This document shows, piece by piece, positions 1 to 5,987 of a DNA stretch of 11,676 nucleotides. Below the pieces are notes generated by a model. The model was not told the origin of the DNA, made no database searches, and saw nothing but the letters and a program-made list of their open reading frames with translations. The stretch comes from Nitrososphaerales archaeon TH526 (GTDB taxonomy: Archaea > Thermoproteota > Nitrososphaeria > Nitrososphaerales > Nitrososphaeraceae), in assembly GCA_014523665.1 (NCBI GenBank), contig JAATVR010000179.1:1-11676 (forward strand). The letters are read 5' to 3'. Each line of letters opens with the position of its first letter. Position 1 is the first letter of the stretch. A program made the position numbers and the translations under genes.

Positions 1-182
1 AAATTCATCCCGTTGCATTGTACGTCAGAACTCTTACACCTTATTAATGCCAGAACAATAGCGATAGTCTGAACGCGTCAAAGCAATCATTGCATGACGT
101 TGTTTCCTTCTCTAATTGTCTTTCACCCTTCTCTACTGCTGATTGAAACCGAAGAGAAGACTAATAATCTAGGCTTTAGATA

Positions 183-578
183 ATGTTTCGGAAGATATTG
201 GATAATCAGGAAATACGTGCTACTTTGGATCGCCACTGGGAAGCCACAGTGGCTCTTGATATAGACAAAGCGCATGAGATATACCATGACGATGTTATAA
301 TTGAATTTCCACAATCTGGCGAGCGAATCCTGGGTAAGCACAACATATACGAACTTCGAGCACATTATCCATCTAAACTTAGTTTTAAGATTCTGAGAGT
401 AAGGGGAGAAGGAAATCTCTGGATAACTGAAAAACTTGTTACCTATGATGGACGTCCTGCGAAAACAGTAACCATCATGGAGTTCAGGGATGGTAAAGTC
501 GCACATGAAACGCACTATTTTGCGGATCCTTTTGTGCCTCCTGCGTGGCGATCTCAGTGGGTCGAGACAGTACAATGA
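183..578 (+). CDS. SnoaL-like / NTF2-fold protein
   Basis: A 131-residue cytosolic protein of the SnoaL-like (NTF2-like alpha+beta barrel) type. Seen: an N-terminal helix pair (EIRATLDRHWEATVALDIDK), then the family-typical 'yhdDVIIEFPQSGERILGKHNI' region at about residues 35-55, and a C-terminal strand pair ending in EFRDGKVAHETHYFADPF, which is the usual closing signature of this fold. Length is normal for a single-domain member. The fold hosts isomerases, hydrolases and ligand-binding proteins, so the substrate cannot be read from sequence. It starts at ATG; no Shine-Dalgarno site is visible and only a weak TATA-like stretch (taataatc, about 161-169) lies upstream. It stands alone: downstream is decayed mobile-element DNA on the other strand. 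The long minus-strand ORF over it is an antisense shadow. Confidence 0.85.
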   Translation: MFRKILDNQEIRATLDRHWEATVALDIDKAHEIYHDDVIIEFPQSGERILGKHNIYELRAHYPSKLSFKILRVRGEGNLWITEKLVTYDGRPAKTVTIMEFRDGKVAHETHYFADPFVPPAWRSQWVETVQ

Positions 579-651
579 CCACTAAAAGGAGAAGAATTTC
601 AAGTAAATTTCGTGCTATATCTTCTCCTGTATCAGTCTATCAATGCCAGAA

Positions 652-887
652 CTACAACGACATCCTAAAAGCATCAGAGATCATTATGGCTAGTTGCTTC
701 CTTATCCAATGTACCGGTCTCCCTTCTCTACCGCAGTCCTTAACGAAGTGATCAACTTGGTGTGTTTAGGCTGAATTGCTACCTGTCCATTTCTGTATTC
801 AAGCATCTCTTTGCAAAGTGCTAGCATGTTCTTAAACACTTTAGCCAATGAGACTGACAGCACAAACATATTCTGTTGCCCTGAATA
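652..887 (-). pseudogene. Decayed C-terminal end of a terminase-large-subunit-like protein
   Basis: Read on the minus strand, 887 to 702 is open and encodes a peptide whose later part (residues such as AIQPKHTKLITSLRTAVEKG) resembles the 'helix, K-L-I/L-x-x-L-R-T-A-V-E' segment near the end of archaeal terminase-like ATPase/nucleases. It stops at TAA 704-702. In another frame the next segment, about 684-655, reads IMISDAFRMSL and then hits TAG 654-652. The D-A-F-R-M-S-L string matches the family's last acidic nuclease motif (DDxxDAFRxSL). An in-frame TAG (890-888) bounds the open part on the N-terminal side. So at least one frameshift and two stops interrupt it, and the first several hundred residues are absent. 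The family call is from memory of Thaumarchaeota proteins and is moderate. The neighbouring HTH gene at 991 is of the type often found beside such terminases, which supports a provirus or integrated-element remnant. Confidence 0.5.
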
Positions 888-990
888 CTATCCTAAATAA
901 AATATTAGCCGCGTTAAATATCTCTGAGTGGAATACTAGCAGATTGAAAGCCCTGTTTAGCCAGAGAGAAAAATAGTACGTAAGTCTAGG

Positions 991-1350
991 GTGATTGAAC
1001 TGTACTCTCGAGGTCTTTCAGAAAGGGAGATGGCTAAGGCACTAAACATTTCTAGGAGCACTATCAACCTCGACGTACGAGTAATGAGACGACAGGCTAG
1101 AACTAATGTCAAGACCTTCGTTGAAGACCGCCTTCCCTTTGAACATGAATCATTGATGACTGGAATAAGATGTGTCTTGAAAAAGGTCTGGGGTATCATC
1201 AATGATGAACGTTTAACGGAGAAAGCGGTTGCAAATACGTTACATCTTGTACTAGATTGCTACGCATTCAAACGTCAACTGTTAATGGATGTCACGTATA
1301 TCGCTCCTGCAATAAGGGATTTCATTGAAGAGAGCAACGGCAAGAACTAG
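991..1350 (+). CDS. Terminase-associated helix-turn-helix protein, probably N-truncated
   Basis: A 119-residue protein with a resolvase-type helix-turn-helix at its start (IELYSRGLSEREMAKALNIS, then RSTINLDVRVMRRQAR), followed by a helical domain with a DCYAFKRQLLMDV segment near residue 90. I recognise this layout from many Nitrososphaera-type genomes, where such genes are often next to terminase-like genes. It probably binds DNA, either as a small-terminase-like recognition subunit or as a regulator. The start is odd: the frame is open back to the codon after TAG 958-960, and residues upstream of GTG 991 (PERKIVRKSR) continue the family's basic N-terminal arm, but no ATG, GTG or TTG occurs in that stretch. 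Either translation begins at GTG 991 and the arm is lost, or the true start was destroyed. The C-terminus looks complete. Confidence 0.65.
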   Translation: MIELYSRGLSEREMAKALNISRSTINLDVRVMRRQARTNVKTFVEDRLPFEHESLMTGIRCVLKKVWGIINDERLTEKAVANTLHLVLDCYAFKRQLLMDVTYIAPAIRDFIEESNGKN

Positions 1351-1450
1351 ATCTGCGATCTCCAAGAGCAATATTATCTGGTTCTATTGAAGACGGTAAT
1401 GCACTGTTTTGAACCAGAAAATAGGATGTAGTATGCCGGAACTGCATACT

Positions 1451-1576
1451 TTAAGTTCGTTTCACAACAGTCCTATTTTTGCGGCTGTTATCAGTCAGTT
1501 CGACTATTTCATCTATCGTTTCTTGATTTAATATTGGCGTAGTATTATTTTCAGGTTTAATCTTTTTTGGATACAT
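1451..1576 (-). CDS. Small hypothetical protein, 41 aa
   Basis: An ATG (1576-1574) to TAA (1453-1451) frame of 41 codons encoding a polar, charged peptide beginning MYPKKIKPENNTTPIL and containing QETIDEIVELTDNSRKN. Its composition is protein-like, with a possible single amphipathic helix, but I recognise no family. Just upstream on its strand is an A/T run made of a TTTA tetranucleotide repeated about four times (1579-1596), which could act as a TATA-like element very close to the start or may be simple low-complexity sequence. It lies downstream of the truncated integrase in the same orientation, so it could be a remnant of the same element. The rest of 1351-1607 shows nothing else that I can name. 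Confidence 0.3.
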   Translation of the reverse strand: MYPKKIKPENNTTPILNQETIDEIVELTDNSRKNRTVVKRT

Positions 1577-1657
1577 GATTTTATTTATTTATTTATTACA
1601 TTTCTGACTAAATGTTAATAGACACGAAGCACCTAATCAAGTTTTGTAAAGTAAGCA

Positions 1658-1822
1658 ATGGCACACGATTTCTACAAAAGCAAAGAAGGAGTTGAAGAGT
1701 ACAAAAAGTTAGGTCTGTCATGCGATGATGAACTCTGGGATAGACAGTACGAAGAGTTCTTGAAACCAACCAAAATGACTCCAGCAAAGGAGGTAAAAAT
1801 CGATTTATCTTTTTCTTATTGA
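1658..1822 (+). CDS. Small hypothetical protein, 54 aa, ending in antisense integrase DNA
   Basis: An ATG to TGA frame encoding MAHDFYKSKEGVEEYKKLG, then CDDELWDRQYEEFLKP and TPAKEVKIDLSFSY. The first 44 or so residues look like genuine protein (acidic/basic helical, with aromatic residues at regular positions). The last residues are encoded by DNA that on the other strand is the integrase segment LLLNKKKINRF, so the frame runs across the break point of the integrase at about 1788. I infer that this is the surviving front end of a gene whose 3' part was lost when the two sequences were joined, with the stop codon supplied by chance from antisense integrase sequence. It matches no family that I know. 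The integrase frame continues in antisense over it, and that antisense part is not integrase-like. Confidence 0.35.
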   Translation: MAHDFYKSKEGVEEYKKLGLSCDDELWDRQYEEFLKPTKMTPAKEVKIDLSFSY

Positions 1823-2180
1823 GAAGTAAATCATTCAACTCGCAGAAGTGATATATCGCATCACATTCTGCTTGAATAGAAGCCCTCGATAGTTTCTTGA
1901 CATCTCTTGCATTAATGACATACTTTATTATCATCTGTTCCATAACCTTCGGTCCTAGGTCTCGCAATACTTGCAAATCATGAATTTTGATAACGCTTTG
2001 GAAGCGATTGAAACTAGTCTTGTATGCTTGCCTGGTATAAGATGAATTGATCCCTTCAGTTACTGGATAGATAACATTGTTGTTGTTGTAACCTAAGTCA
2101 ACTTCCTTCTTAATAACACCGAGACTAGTTTTTTGAGTGTCACTTTGGAGTAAAGTATCTTGAAGGTCATTTAGTTGCAC
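1788..2180 (-). pseudogene. Tyrosine-recombinase integrase, N-terminal domain only
   Basis: From GTG 2180 the minus strand encodes about 131 residues typical of the SAM-like core-binding domain of archaeal tyrosine recombinases: SYTRQAYKTSFNRF, then DLGPKVMEQMIIKYVINARD, LSRASIQAECDAIYHFCELND and LLLNKKKINRFLPP. In complete relatives 'KKxxxFLPPDE' leads into the catalytic domain with the R...HxxR...Y residues. Here similarity ends abruptly at the PP codons (about 1788), and the remaining roughly 60 codons to 1608 are antisense to a different ORF and carry no catalytic motif. The protein therefore cannot recombine DNA by itself. The break could be a deletion or recombination end point, or the site where an integration event split the gene. 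The promoter region carries a perfect 26-bp palindrome. Confidence 0.72.
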
Positions 2181-2203
2181 GGCTTAGTATAGGCAACTAT
2201 TAT

Positions 2204-2229
2204 TTATTATGAAGATATCTTCATAATAA
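2204..2229. promoter_or_regulatory. 26-bp perfect palindrome in the integrase promoter
   Basis: The half-site TTATTATGAAGAT is followed immediately by its exact reverse complement, giving 13+13 bp without a spacer. It lies 24-49 nt upstream of the integrase GTG on the minus strand and abuts the A/T-rich stretch (2199-2210) that would serve as TATA box. A dimeric repressor bound here would block TBP/TFB, so an operator is the natural reading. It could also be a recombination or nicking site of the former element. No T-run follows, so a terminator is unlikely. Confidence 0.6.
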
Positions 2230-2308
2230 TCCACCTTATTGACAAACAATGGATTGAGTTACTTTCTCTTGTTGCCGCCGCCTGCATCCTGATTCATGAT
2301 ATCAATCA

Positions 2309-2635
2309 CTATTGGCTAAACTTACGATATTGTGCTATAGTATTGTTGCAATTCCGACATTTGTATTCTCCTTTTTCAATTAAAATAACATTTTCAGCTA
2401 CCTCTTCATTGGGAACTTCATAAGTGAGCAATGGCCAGCCATCGTGTTCCTTTCCACATTTGTTACAATAATATCTCAAAAATCTATCTTCAGCAAGTCT
2501 TCCTATATTTGCCAAGAATAAATGCGGCACTCCAAGATTCGCTTTTATTTCCTCATCCTCAGTCAGTTTGGCGATCGCATAGCCGCCTGATCCTAACAAT
2601 TTCTTTTCCTCTAGATCTTCATTGTTTTCGCCCAT
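2309..2635 (-). CDS. Zinc-ribbon-like protein with two CxxC motifs
   Basis: A 108-residue protein with an acidic N-terminus, a middle segment GVPHLFLANIGRLAEDRFLR and two cysteine pairs, C57/C60 (YYCNKCGKEH) and C93/C96 (YKCRNCNNTI), spaced as expected for one structural zinc site. I believe this is a conserved thaumarchaeal hypothetical, but I cannot assign a function. It could be a nucleic-acid- or protein-binding adaptor. It is the second gene of an operon: its ATG lies 13 nt after the stop of the DUF4760 gene on the same strand, with no separate promoter and no Shine-Dalgarno site between them. After its stop (TAG) about 80 bases remain before the palindrome region, including a 12-codon frame (MNQDAGGGNKRK) that I do not call as a gene. 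Confidence 0.75.
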   Translation of the reverse strand: MGENNEDLEEKKLLGSGGYAIAKLTEDEEIKANLGVPHLFLANIGRLAEDRFLRYYCNKCGKEHDGWPLLTYEVPNEEVAENVILIEKGEYKCRNCNNTIAQYRKFSQ

Positions 2636-2648
2636 TTCTATTTCCCAA

Positions 2649-3038
2649 TCACACCTTCTTCCTTCTCTTCTTTGCCCAACTTAATCTCTTATTATTTAAA
2701 GACTCAAAGTTTTCGTAAATGTAAGGTCTCTTTTTTCTCATTTCCTTAACTATTGGTTCAGCCTTTTGCCAGAATGGCGTAGGATTAAACATATCAAAAT
2801 AGAGGTTCAGATCTATTAACTTATGCTTTACAATAACACCCGACAGTTCAAAAAAACCACATATGGCAATGAACTGTGATCGTTCATTTGAAGAACCTGG
2901 ATATTTCTGAAGGTACTCCTGATAATTATTGGCATCAAGGTCTTCTAAAAACCAAAGAATAGAATGCCTGTGTTCGTCATACAGCTTGTACAACTTCAGC
3001 AATGCGTCTATATTCTTGTTATCATTATCCTTCATCAT
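2649..3038 (-). CDS. DUF4760-like protein
   Basis: A 129-residue soluble protein with the sequence pattern of the DUF4760 family: an N-terminal helix (IDALLKLYKLYDEHRHSILWFLEDL), a central ICGFFELSGVIVKHKLID segment and the following LNLYFDMFNPTPFWQKAEPIVKEMR. The 'FFELSGVLV...GLID...FDMF' core is the recognisable part. The C-terminus is strongly basic (WAKKRRKKV). Members occur in bacteria and archaea and their role is not known to me. It is the first gene of a two-gene unit with the zinc protein downstream. Start: ATG 3038, immediately followed by a second ATG; a TTTTAA-type TATA element on the minus strand centred near 3064 is about 26 nt upstream, which fits a leaderless message from the first ATG. 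Confidence 0.75.
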   Translation of the reverse strand: MMKDNDNKNIDALLKLYKLYDEHRHSILWFLEDLDANNYQEYLQKYPGSSNERSQFIAICGFFELSGVIVKHKLIDLNLYFDMFNPTPFWQKAEPIVKEMRKKRPYIYENFESLNNKRLSWAKKRRKKV

Positions 3039-3059
3039 GTTTCTCTTCTAACTCATAGA

Positions 3060-3068
3060 GTTAAAACA
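3060..3068 (-). promoter_or_regulatory. TATA-like box of the DUF4760/zinc-protein operon
   Basis: On the minus strand the segment reads approximately gttttaac, centred about 26 nt before ATG 3038, the spacing expected between an archaeal TATA box and a leaderless start. A short inverted repeat, actctatgagt (3050-3060), sits between box and gene. Confidence 0.4.
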
Positions 3069-3113
3069 TTTCTATTTGTATACAGTTCTAGTACGATATC
3101 CACAAAGGCCTTA

Positions 3114-3308
3114 ATGACTTGGTAGAACATTTACACTTGAAGAAAGAACACGCATTACTGACGGTTTAAGAGAATTACACAAGACACGCGCACTTCTGAA
3201 CGTAGAAGTGAGTGAATCCCTGAAAGAATTTTACAAGACGCGTACAGTTTGAACAAGGGGTTAAAGTGGCAGGACGACATGAAGGAACGCATTAGACACA
3301 AGCGTTAA
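3114..3308 (+). pseudogene. Frameshifted small coiled-coil-like gene
   Basis: On the plus strand 3118-3249 is open and encodes TFTLEERTRITDGLREL, HKTRALLNVEVSES and LKEFYKTRTV, then meets TGA 3250-3252. Restoring one base just before that TGA continues the same pattern as LNKGLKWQDDMKERIRHKR up to TAA 3306-3308. The peptide has an internal duplication: 'LRELHKTRALLN' is echoed by 'LKEFYKTRTVLN', and the echo holds only if the frameshift is repaired, which argues that the frameshift is a real lesion in former coding DNA. No good start remains: ATG 3114 is in another frame and meets TAG after three codons. The whole is leucine-rich, charged and probably helical. I recognise no family. Confidence 0.45.
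3171..3254 (+). repeat. Imperfect direct repeat, two units of about 30 bp
   Basis: Unit 1 (3171-3201) begins agaattacacaagacacgcg and ends ctgaac. Unit 2 (3225-3254) begins agaattttacaagacgcgta and ends ttgaac. The units are alike at most positions, with one-base gaps, and correspond to a repeated peptide element in the broken gene. Confidence 0.5.
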
Positions 3309-3325
3309 TCTACTAGGGTGGGAAA

Positions 3326-3454
3326 ATGGAACAGCAACAAGACGAAATACAACAAAGAATAGAATCTTACGAGTTCTATCGTACCCTCAACCGAACAGGT
3401 AATAATAGCATTGGGATCATAATATCCTGTGTATTTACAGATCAACTGGGTTGA
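3326..3454 (+). CDS. Small hypothetical protein, 42 aa (doubtful)
   Basis: An ATG-TGA frame following the broken coiled-coil gene by 17 nt on the same strand. It begins MEQQQDEIQQRIESYEFYRT, a strongly polar helix, and ends in a hydrophobic stretch (IGIIISCVFTDQLG). The first half looks more like real protein than chance, while the second half may be read-through into non-coding DNA. No TATA box at leaderless distance; gtgggaaa precedes the ATG. A 94-codon minus-strand frame overlaps it (3305-3589) and the end of the antiporter; I regard that one as spurious. From 3455 to 3560 I see nothing. Confidence 0.25.
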   Translation: MEQQQDEIQQRIESYEFYRTLNRTGNNSIGIIISCVFTDQLG

Positions 3455-3560
3455 GGGGTTAGAGTCAATGTTCGAATCAAACTTGAAGGCAACAAGATAG
3501 CATGGGAGAAAGTAGGTTAGTAAATGTCCGGTATAATACCTTGCAACGTATGCCAACAAT

Positions 3561-4784
3561 CTAAGACGAATGTTGAGAAGCCAATTCACTCTTAAACGAC
3601 TTCTTGAGCCAAATTGGTGTAATTATAGTAGTAAGGGCAACCATGATTATGACCGTGGTATAGATATCAGAAGTCAATACTCCAGCAGATACTCCTACTC
3701 CTGCCACAATCAAACCTACTTCGCCTCGTGATACCATTCCAATTCCTACTCTCAATGCCTTAGTCTTGTCTTTTAGAAATATCAGAGAAGGAAGTCCACA
3801 TCCAACTATTTTAGTCACTACAGCTATGACTATTACTATGCCTGAGAGGTATAATACATCCAGATTTACTCCTCGTAAATCTACTTGAGCACCAATAATA
3901 GCAAAGAACAGAGGACCGAATATTATCAACAGTTTTTCAGCGTATTCATCGACTTGTCTAATAAGACGTGTACCGGCTACCGCCATACCAACAGCAAAGG
4001 CTCCTACGATAGGAGATAGCCCAACAAACGCAGCTATACCTGCAGCTCCAAAGAAAGAAGCAGTCACAATTCCTTCTATACTACCTTTTGATTTCCATAG
4101 CTTTTCAACGTGGAGTAACCTTGGTATCAGCACAATTGATCCAATTAATAGAACTGCAAATAGTCCAAGTATCTGGAGTATAAGAAATATGACATCCATT
4201 ACTTGTGGAGAAGTATCACCAGTTTGAACCATGGTAGTTACAACAGATAATACGGCAATAGCAAGAATATCGTCTACTATTGCTGCACCCAGTATTAATT
4301 TGGCTTCTTTTGTCTGCATTTTTCCTAGTTCTGTCAATACCTGGACGGATATAGCAATACTTGTTGCCGTGAGTGCGGTAGCCACTAGCATAGATTCAAG
4401 TGCCTCCAATCCGAAGAATGTCAGTACAACAAATCCAACGAAGAACGGTACGATAACACCAATTGATCCTACTGTAAAAGAAGCAGCTCCTCCTCTCAAG
4501 AATTCTCGCGGTGTAATCTCAAGTCCTGCTACAAACAAAATGACAATGGCAGATATCCCACCAATATTACGTACTGTCTCATCGAGTACTACTAGCGGCT
4601 CACCATCAAAAAAGATTAAACCACCTATGGCAAAAGGTCCTATTATTATTCCTGCTAAAAGTTCACCCAGAACTATTGGCATCTTTAGTCTGTGAAAAAT
4701 TTCAGCAAATACCTTTGCAGTAAAAAGTAATATGGCCAGAGAAATTATAACATGAAGAAACTCGAAGCCATTTTCTAAAGCCAT
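3561..4784 (-). CDS. CPA2-type Na+/H+ antiporter (NapA/Kef-like)
   Basis: A 407-residue membrane protein with about a dozen hydrophobic segments and the hallmarks of the monovalent cation:proton antiporter-2 family: LGELLAGIIIGP (39-50) in the first inverted repeat, TALTATSIAISVQVLTELGK (136-155) in the unwound-helix region, and the ion-binding pair D171-D172 in GAAIVDDILAIAVLS. Late in the protein, GMVSRGEVGLIVAGVGVSAG is also typical. The DD pair is the arrangement of electrogenic antiporters such as NapA, so exchange of Na+ (or K+) for protons across the cytoplasmic membrane is expected; the ion is inference. It ends without an RCK/TrkA-N regulatory domain, so it is the short transport-only form. 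Start ATG 4784 has a TATA-like tattaaag centred near 4813, 29 nt upstream. It appears monocistronic and intact. Confidence 0.9.
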   Translation of the reverse strand: MALENGFEFLHVIISLAILLFTAKVFAEIFHRLKMPIVLGELLAGIIIGPFAIGGLIFFDGEPLVVLDETVRNIGGISAIVILFVAGLEITPREFLRGGAASFTVGSIGVIVPFFVGFVVLTFFGLEALESMLVATALTATSIAISVQVLTELGKMQTKEAKLILGAAIVDDILAIAVLSVVTTMVQTGDTSPQVMDVIFLILQILGLFAVLLIGSIVLIPRLLHVEKLWKSKGSIEGIVTASFFGAAGIAAFVGLSPIVGAFAVGMAVAGTRLIRQVDEYAEKLLIIFGPLFFAIIGAQVDLRGVNLDVLYLSGIVIVIAVVTKIVGCGLPSLIFLKDKTKALRVGIGMVSRGEVGLIVAGVGVSAGVLTSDIYTTVIIMVALTTIITPIWLKKSFKSELASQHSS

Positions 4785-4808
4785 ATTAGAACTACAAATA
4801 TTTATGAC

Positions 4809-4817
4809 CTACTTTAA
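4809..4817. promoter_or_regulatory. TATA-like box, possibly read in both directions
   Basis: The segment ctttaatac reads gtattaaag on the minus strand, centred about 29 nt before the antiporter start at 4784. Read on the plus strand it is about 28-30 nt before ATG 4843 of a small ORF. Both spacings suit leaderless transcripts. The antiporter assignment is the firmer one. Confidence 0.4.
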
Positions 4818-4842
4818 TACGTATTCTTTGTATAAGCAAAAG

Positions 4843-4986
4843 ATGCATATCGAGTCGAAATCTGGAAGAAACAAAGAACATTTGGAACTGATGAAGCTAA
4901 AACAAGCATGCGTAAGCAAAGGCATACTTAAGATACATCCTAGGTTTGAGATAAGTTATTATTTCATTAAAATCGGCACAGAATAA
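4843..4986 (+). CDS. Small basic hypothetical protein, 47 aa
   Basis: The frame is open from ATG 4804, but ATG 4843 (MHIESKSGRNKEHLELMKLK) is at the right distance from a TATA-like element at 4809-4817, while the upstream ATG would lie before that box; I therefore prefer 4843. The peptide is rich in Lys, has one cysteine (KLKQACVSKG) and ends in a beta-like hydrophobic stretch (FEISYYFIKIG). No family is recognised. It is divergent from the antiporter. With the nearest alternative being plain intergenic DNA, this is a weak call. The stretch from 4987 to 5097 holds nothing that I can name. Confidence 0.3.
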   Translation: MHIESKSGRNKEHLELMKLKQACVSKGILKIHPRFEISYYFIKIGTE

Positions 4987-5097
4987 AGGTAATGATCACT
5001 GCTCATTAGATAAGACTAAATCAGCATATCATGATACATCATGTGCGCATAGGCTTGCAATGAGCTGTATGAGACAGATTTAATACTGCTAGCATCA

Positions 5098-5928
5098 TCA
5101 TTCTTTTACTGTCTTAATAACTAGACTGGTAATCCTTCTGTTATCAACCTGATCTCCTTCGATATAGATCTTTTCCTCTAACACCTCTACATTCTCAAAT
5201 CCACCCTTTTTGATGCTAGCAATGTAATTTTCCTTAGTCAGCGCACCATCAATGCAACCGCACCACTGATCTGGGTTTATCAACGAAGTGCCTTCTGCTA
5301 TTTGCCTATCCGTAACAAGATCTGAGATAACCATTCTGCCAATTCCATTAGGTTTGAGAATTCTGTATATTTCTCTAAATGTCTTTGCCTTATCTATTGT
5401 CAGATTAATTACACAGTTGCTTATTACAACATCTACACTGTTTTCATCAACCGGAATTCTTTCTTCAATATCTGACTTTCTGAATTCAACATTCGTGTAA
5501 CCATTATCTGCTGCATTCCTTTTCGCTTTCTCCAGCATTTCATCAGTCATATCTATACCTATTACTCTTCCGGAGCCTTTGACTACGTTAGCTGCTAGAA
5601 ATACATCAATACCTGCACCCGAACCTAGATCCACGACCGTATCACCTTCCTTAATGAAAGCAAATTTTGTCGGAGTTCCACATCCCGCTCCTAGGATAGA
5701 CGCTTCTGGTATTGAACTAAGCTCTTTAGTGTCATATCCTACTAGTTCAGATACTTCTGCAGCTGCTGATTGTGAAGGTTGTAGAACTGTATTACTGTTT
5801 CCTGAGCAACATGCTTCTCCACTTTCAACCCTCACCGAAGGACCACAACAAGAATCACCTGTCAAAGCTAACTTTCCATATTTTTCCTTCACCTTTTCCT
5901 TTATTGTTATTAAATCAGTCATATACAT
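5098..5928 (-). CDS. arsM: Arsenite S-adenosylmethionine methyltransferase ArsM
   Basis: A 276-residue class I methyltransferase that methylates As(III) to mono-, di- and trimethylated arsenic with SAM, in the cytosol. Seen (numbering from ATG 5928): SAM-binding glycine motif VVDLGSGAGIDVFLAA (98-113), acidic motif VIGIDMTDEML (122-132), and the cysteines that match the three As(III) ligands of characterised ArsM: C83 in LGAGCGTPT, C172 in ISNCVINL, and C223 in DQWCGCIDGAL, with C225 adjacent. The N-terminus adds two CC pairs (C27/C28 in DSCCGP and C40/C41 in EACCSG), also usual in microbial ArsM and probably arsenic-binding. Length is normal and all motifs are intact. The third codon is also ATG (5922); a TATA-like element centred at 5949-5950 is 27-28 nt before 5922 but only 21-22 nt before 5928, so 5922 may be the real leaderless start. 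A divergent HxlR-type regulator is 59 nt away. Confidence 0.93.
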   Translation of the reverse strand: MYMTDLITIKEKVKEKYGKLALTGDSCCGPSVRVESGEACCSGNSNTVLQPSQSAAAEVSELVGYDTKELSSIPEASILGAGCGTPTKFAFIKEGDTVVDLGSGAGIDVFLAANVVKGSGRVIGIDMTDEMLEKAKRNAADNGYTNVEFRKSDIEERIPVDENSVDVVISNCVINLTIDKAKTFREIYRILKPNGIGRMVISDLVTDRQIAEGTSLINPDQWCGCIDGALTKENYIASIKKGGFENVEVLEEKIYIEGDQVDNRRITSLVIKTVKE

Positions 5929-5944
5929 AGGTTTACCATGGAAA

Positions 5945-5954
5945 CTATTTAAGT
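5945..5954. promoter_or_regulatory. Shared TATA-like element between arsM and the HxlR-type gene
   Basis: The near-palindromic ctatttaagt is the only convincing TATA-like sequence in the 59-bp gap. On the minus strand (acttaaatag) it is 21-28 nt before the two possible arsM starts. On the plus strand it is about 38 nt before ATG 5988, which would leave a leader of about a dozen bases. A regulator bound over it would control both genes at once. Confidence 0.5.
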
Positions 5955-5987
5955 TGTCAAGAGAAGCTAGGTAAAGTAAGTGTAAAA

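Noticed and set aside
123..575. 150-codon minus-strand frame opposite the SnoaL-like gene
   Set aside because: It is antisense to a clearly recognisable protein and its translation has no protein-like pattern.
545..751. 68-codon plus-strand frame after the SnoaL-like gene
   Set aside because: It overlaps the end of a real gene, has no promoter and runs antisense over the terminase remnant.
1579..1596. TTTA tandem repeat as part of a CRISPR or repeat array
   Set aside because: It is a simple four-base run of low complexity without spacers; no CRISPR-like repeats are visible anywhere in the window.
2240..2301. Twelve-codon minus-strand frame MNQDAGGGNKRK
   Set aside because: Too short to support, with no promoter of its own and no recognised similarity.
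3466..3482. gttcgaatc, resembling a tRNA T-loop
   Set aside because: The flanking five bases do not pair in either orientation and no acceptor, D or anticodon arm can be built around it.
3305..3589. 94-codon minus-strand hydrophobic frame overlapping the antiporter's 3' end
   Set aside because: The start is a GTG inside the antiporter, the composition is that of reverse-read AT-rich DNA, and a more protein-like frame exists on the other strand.
4231..4695. 154-codon plus-strand frame inside the antiporter
   Set aside because: Antisense shadow of an intact membrane-protein gene; Thr/Ser/Pro-rich as expected from reverse reading of hydrophobic codons.
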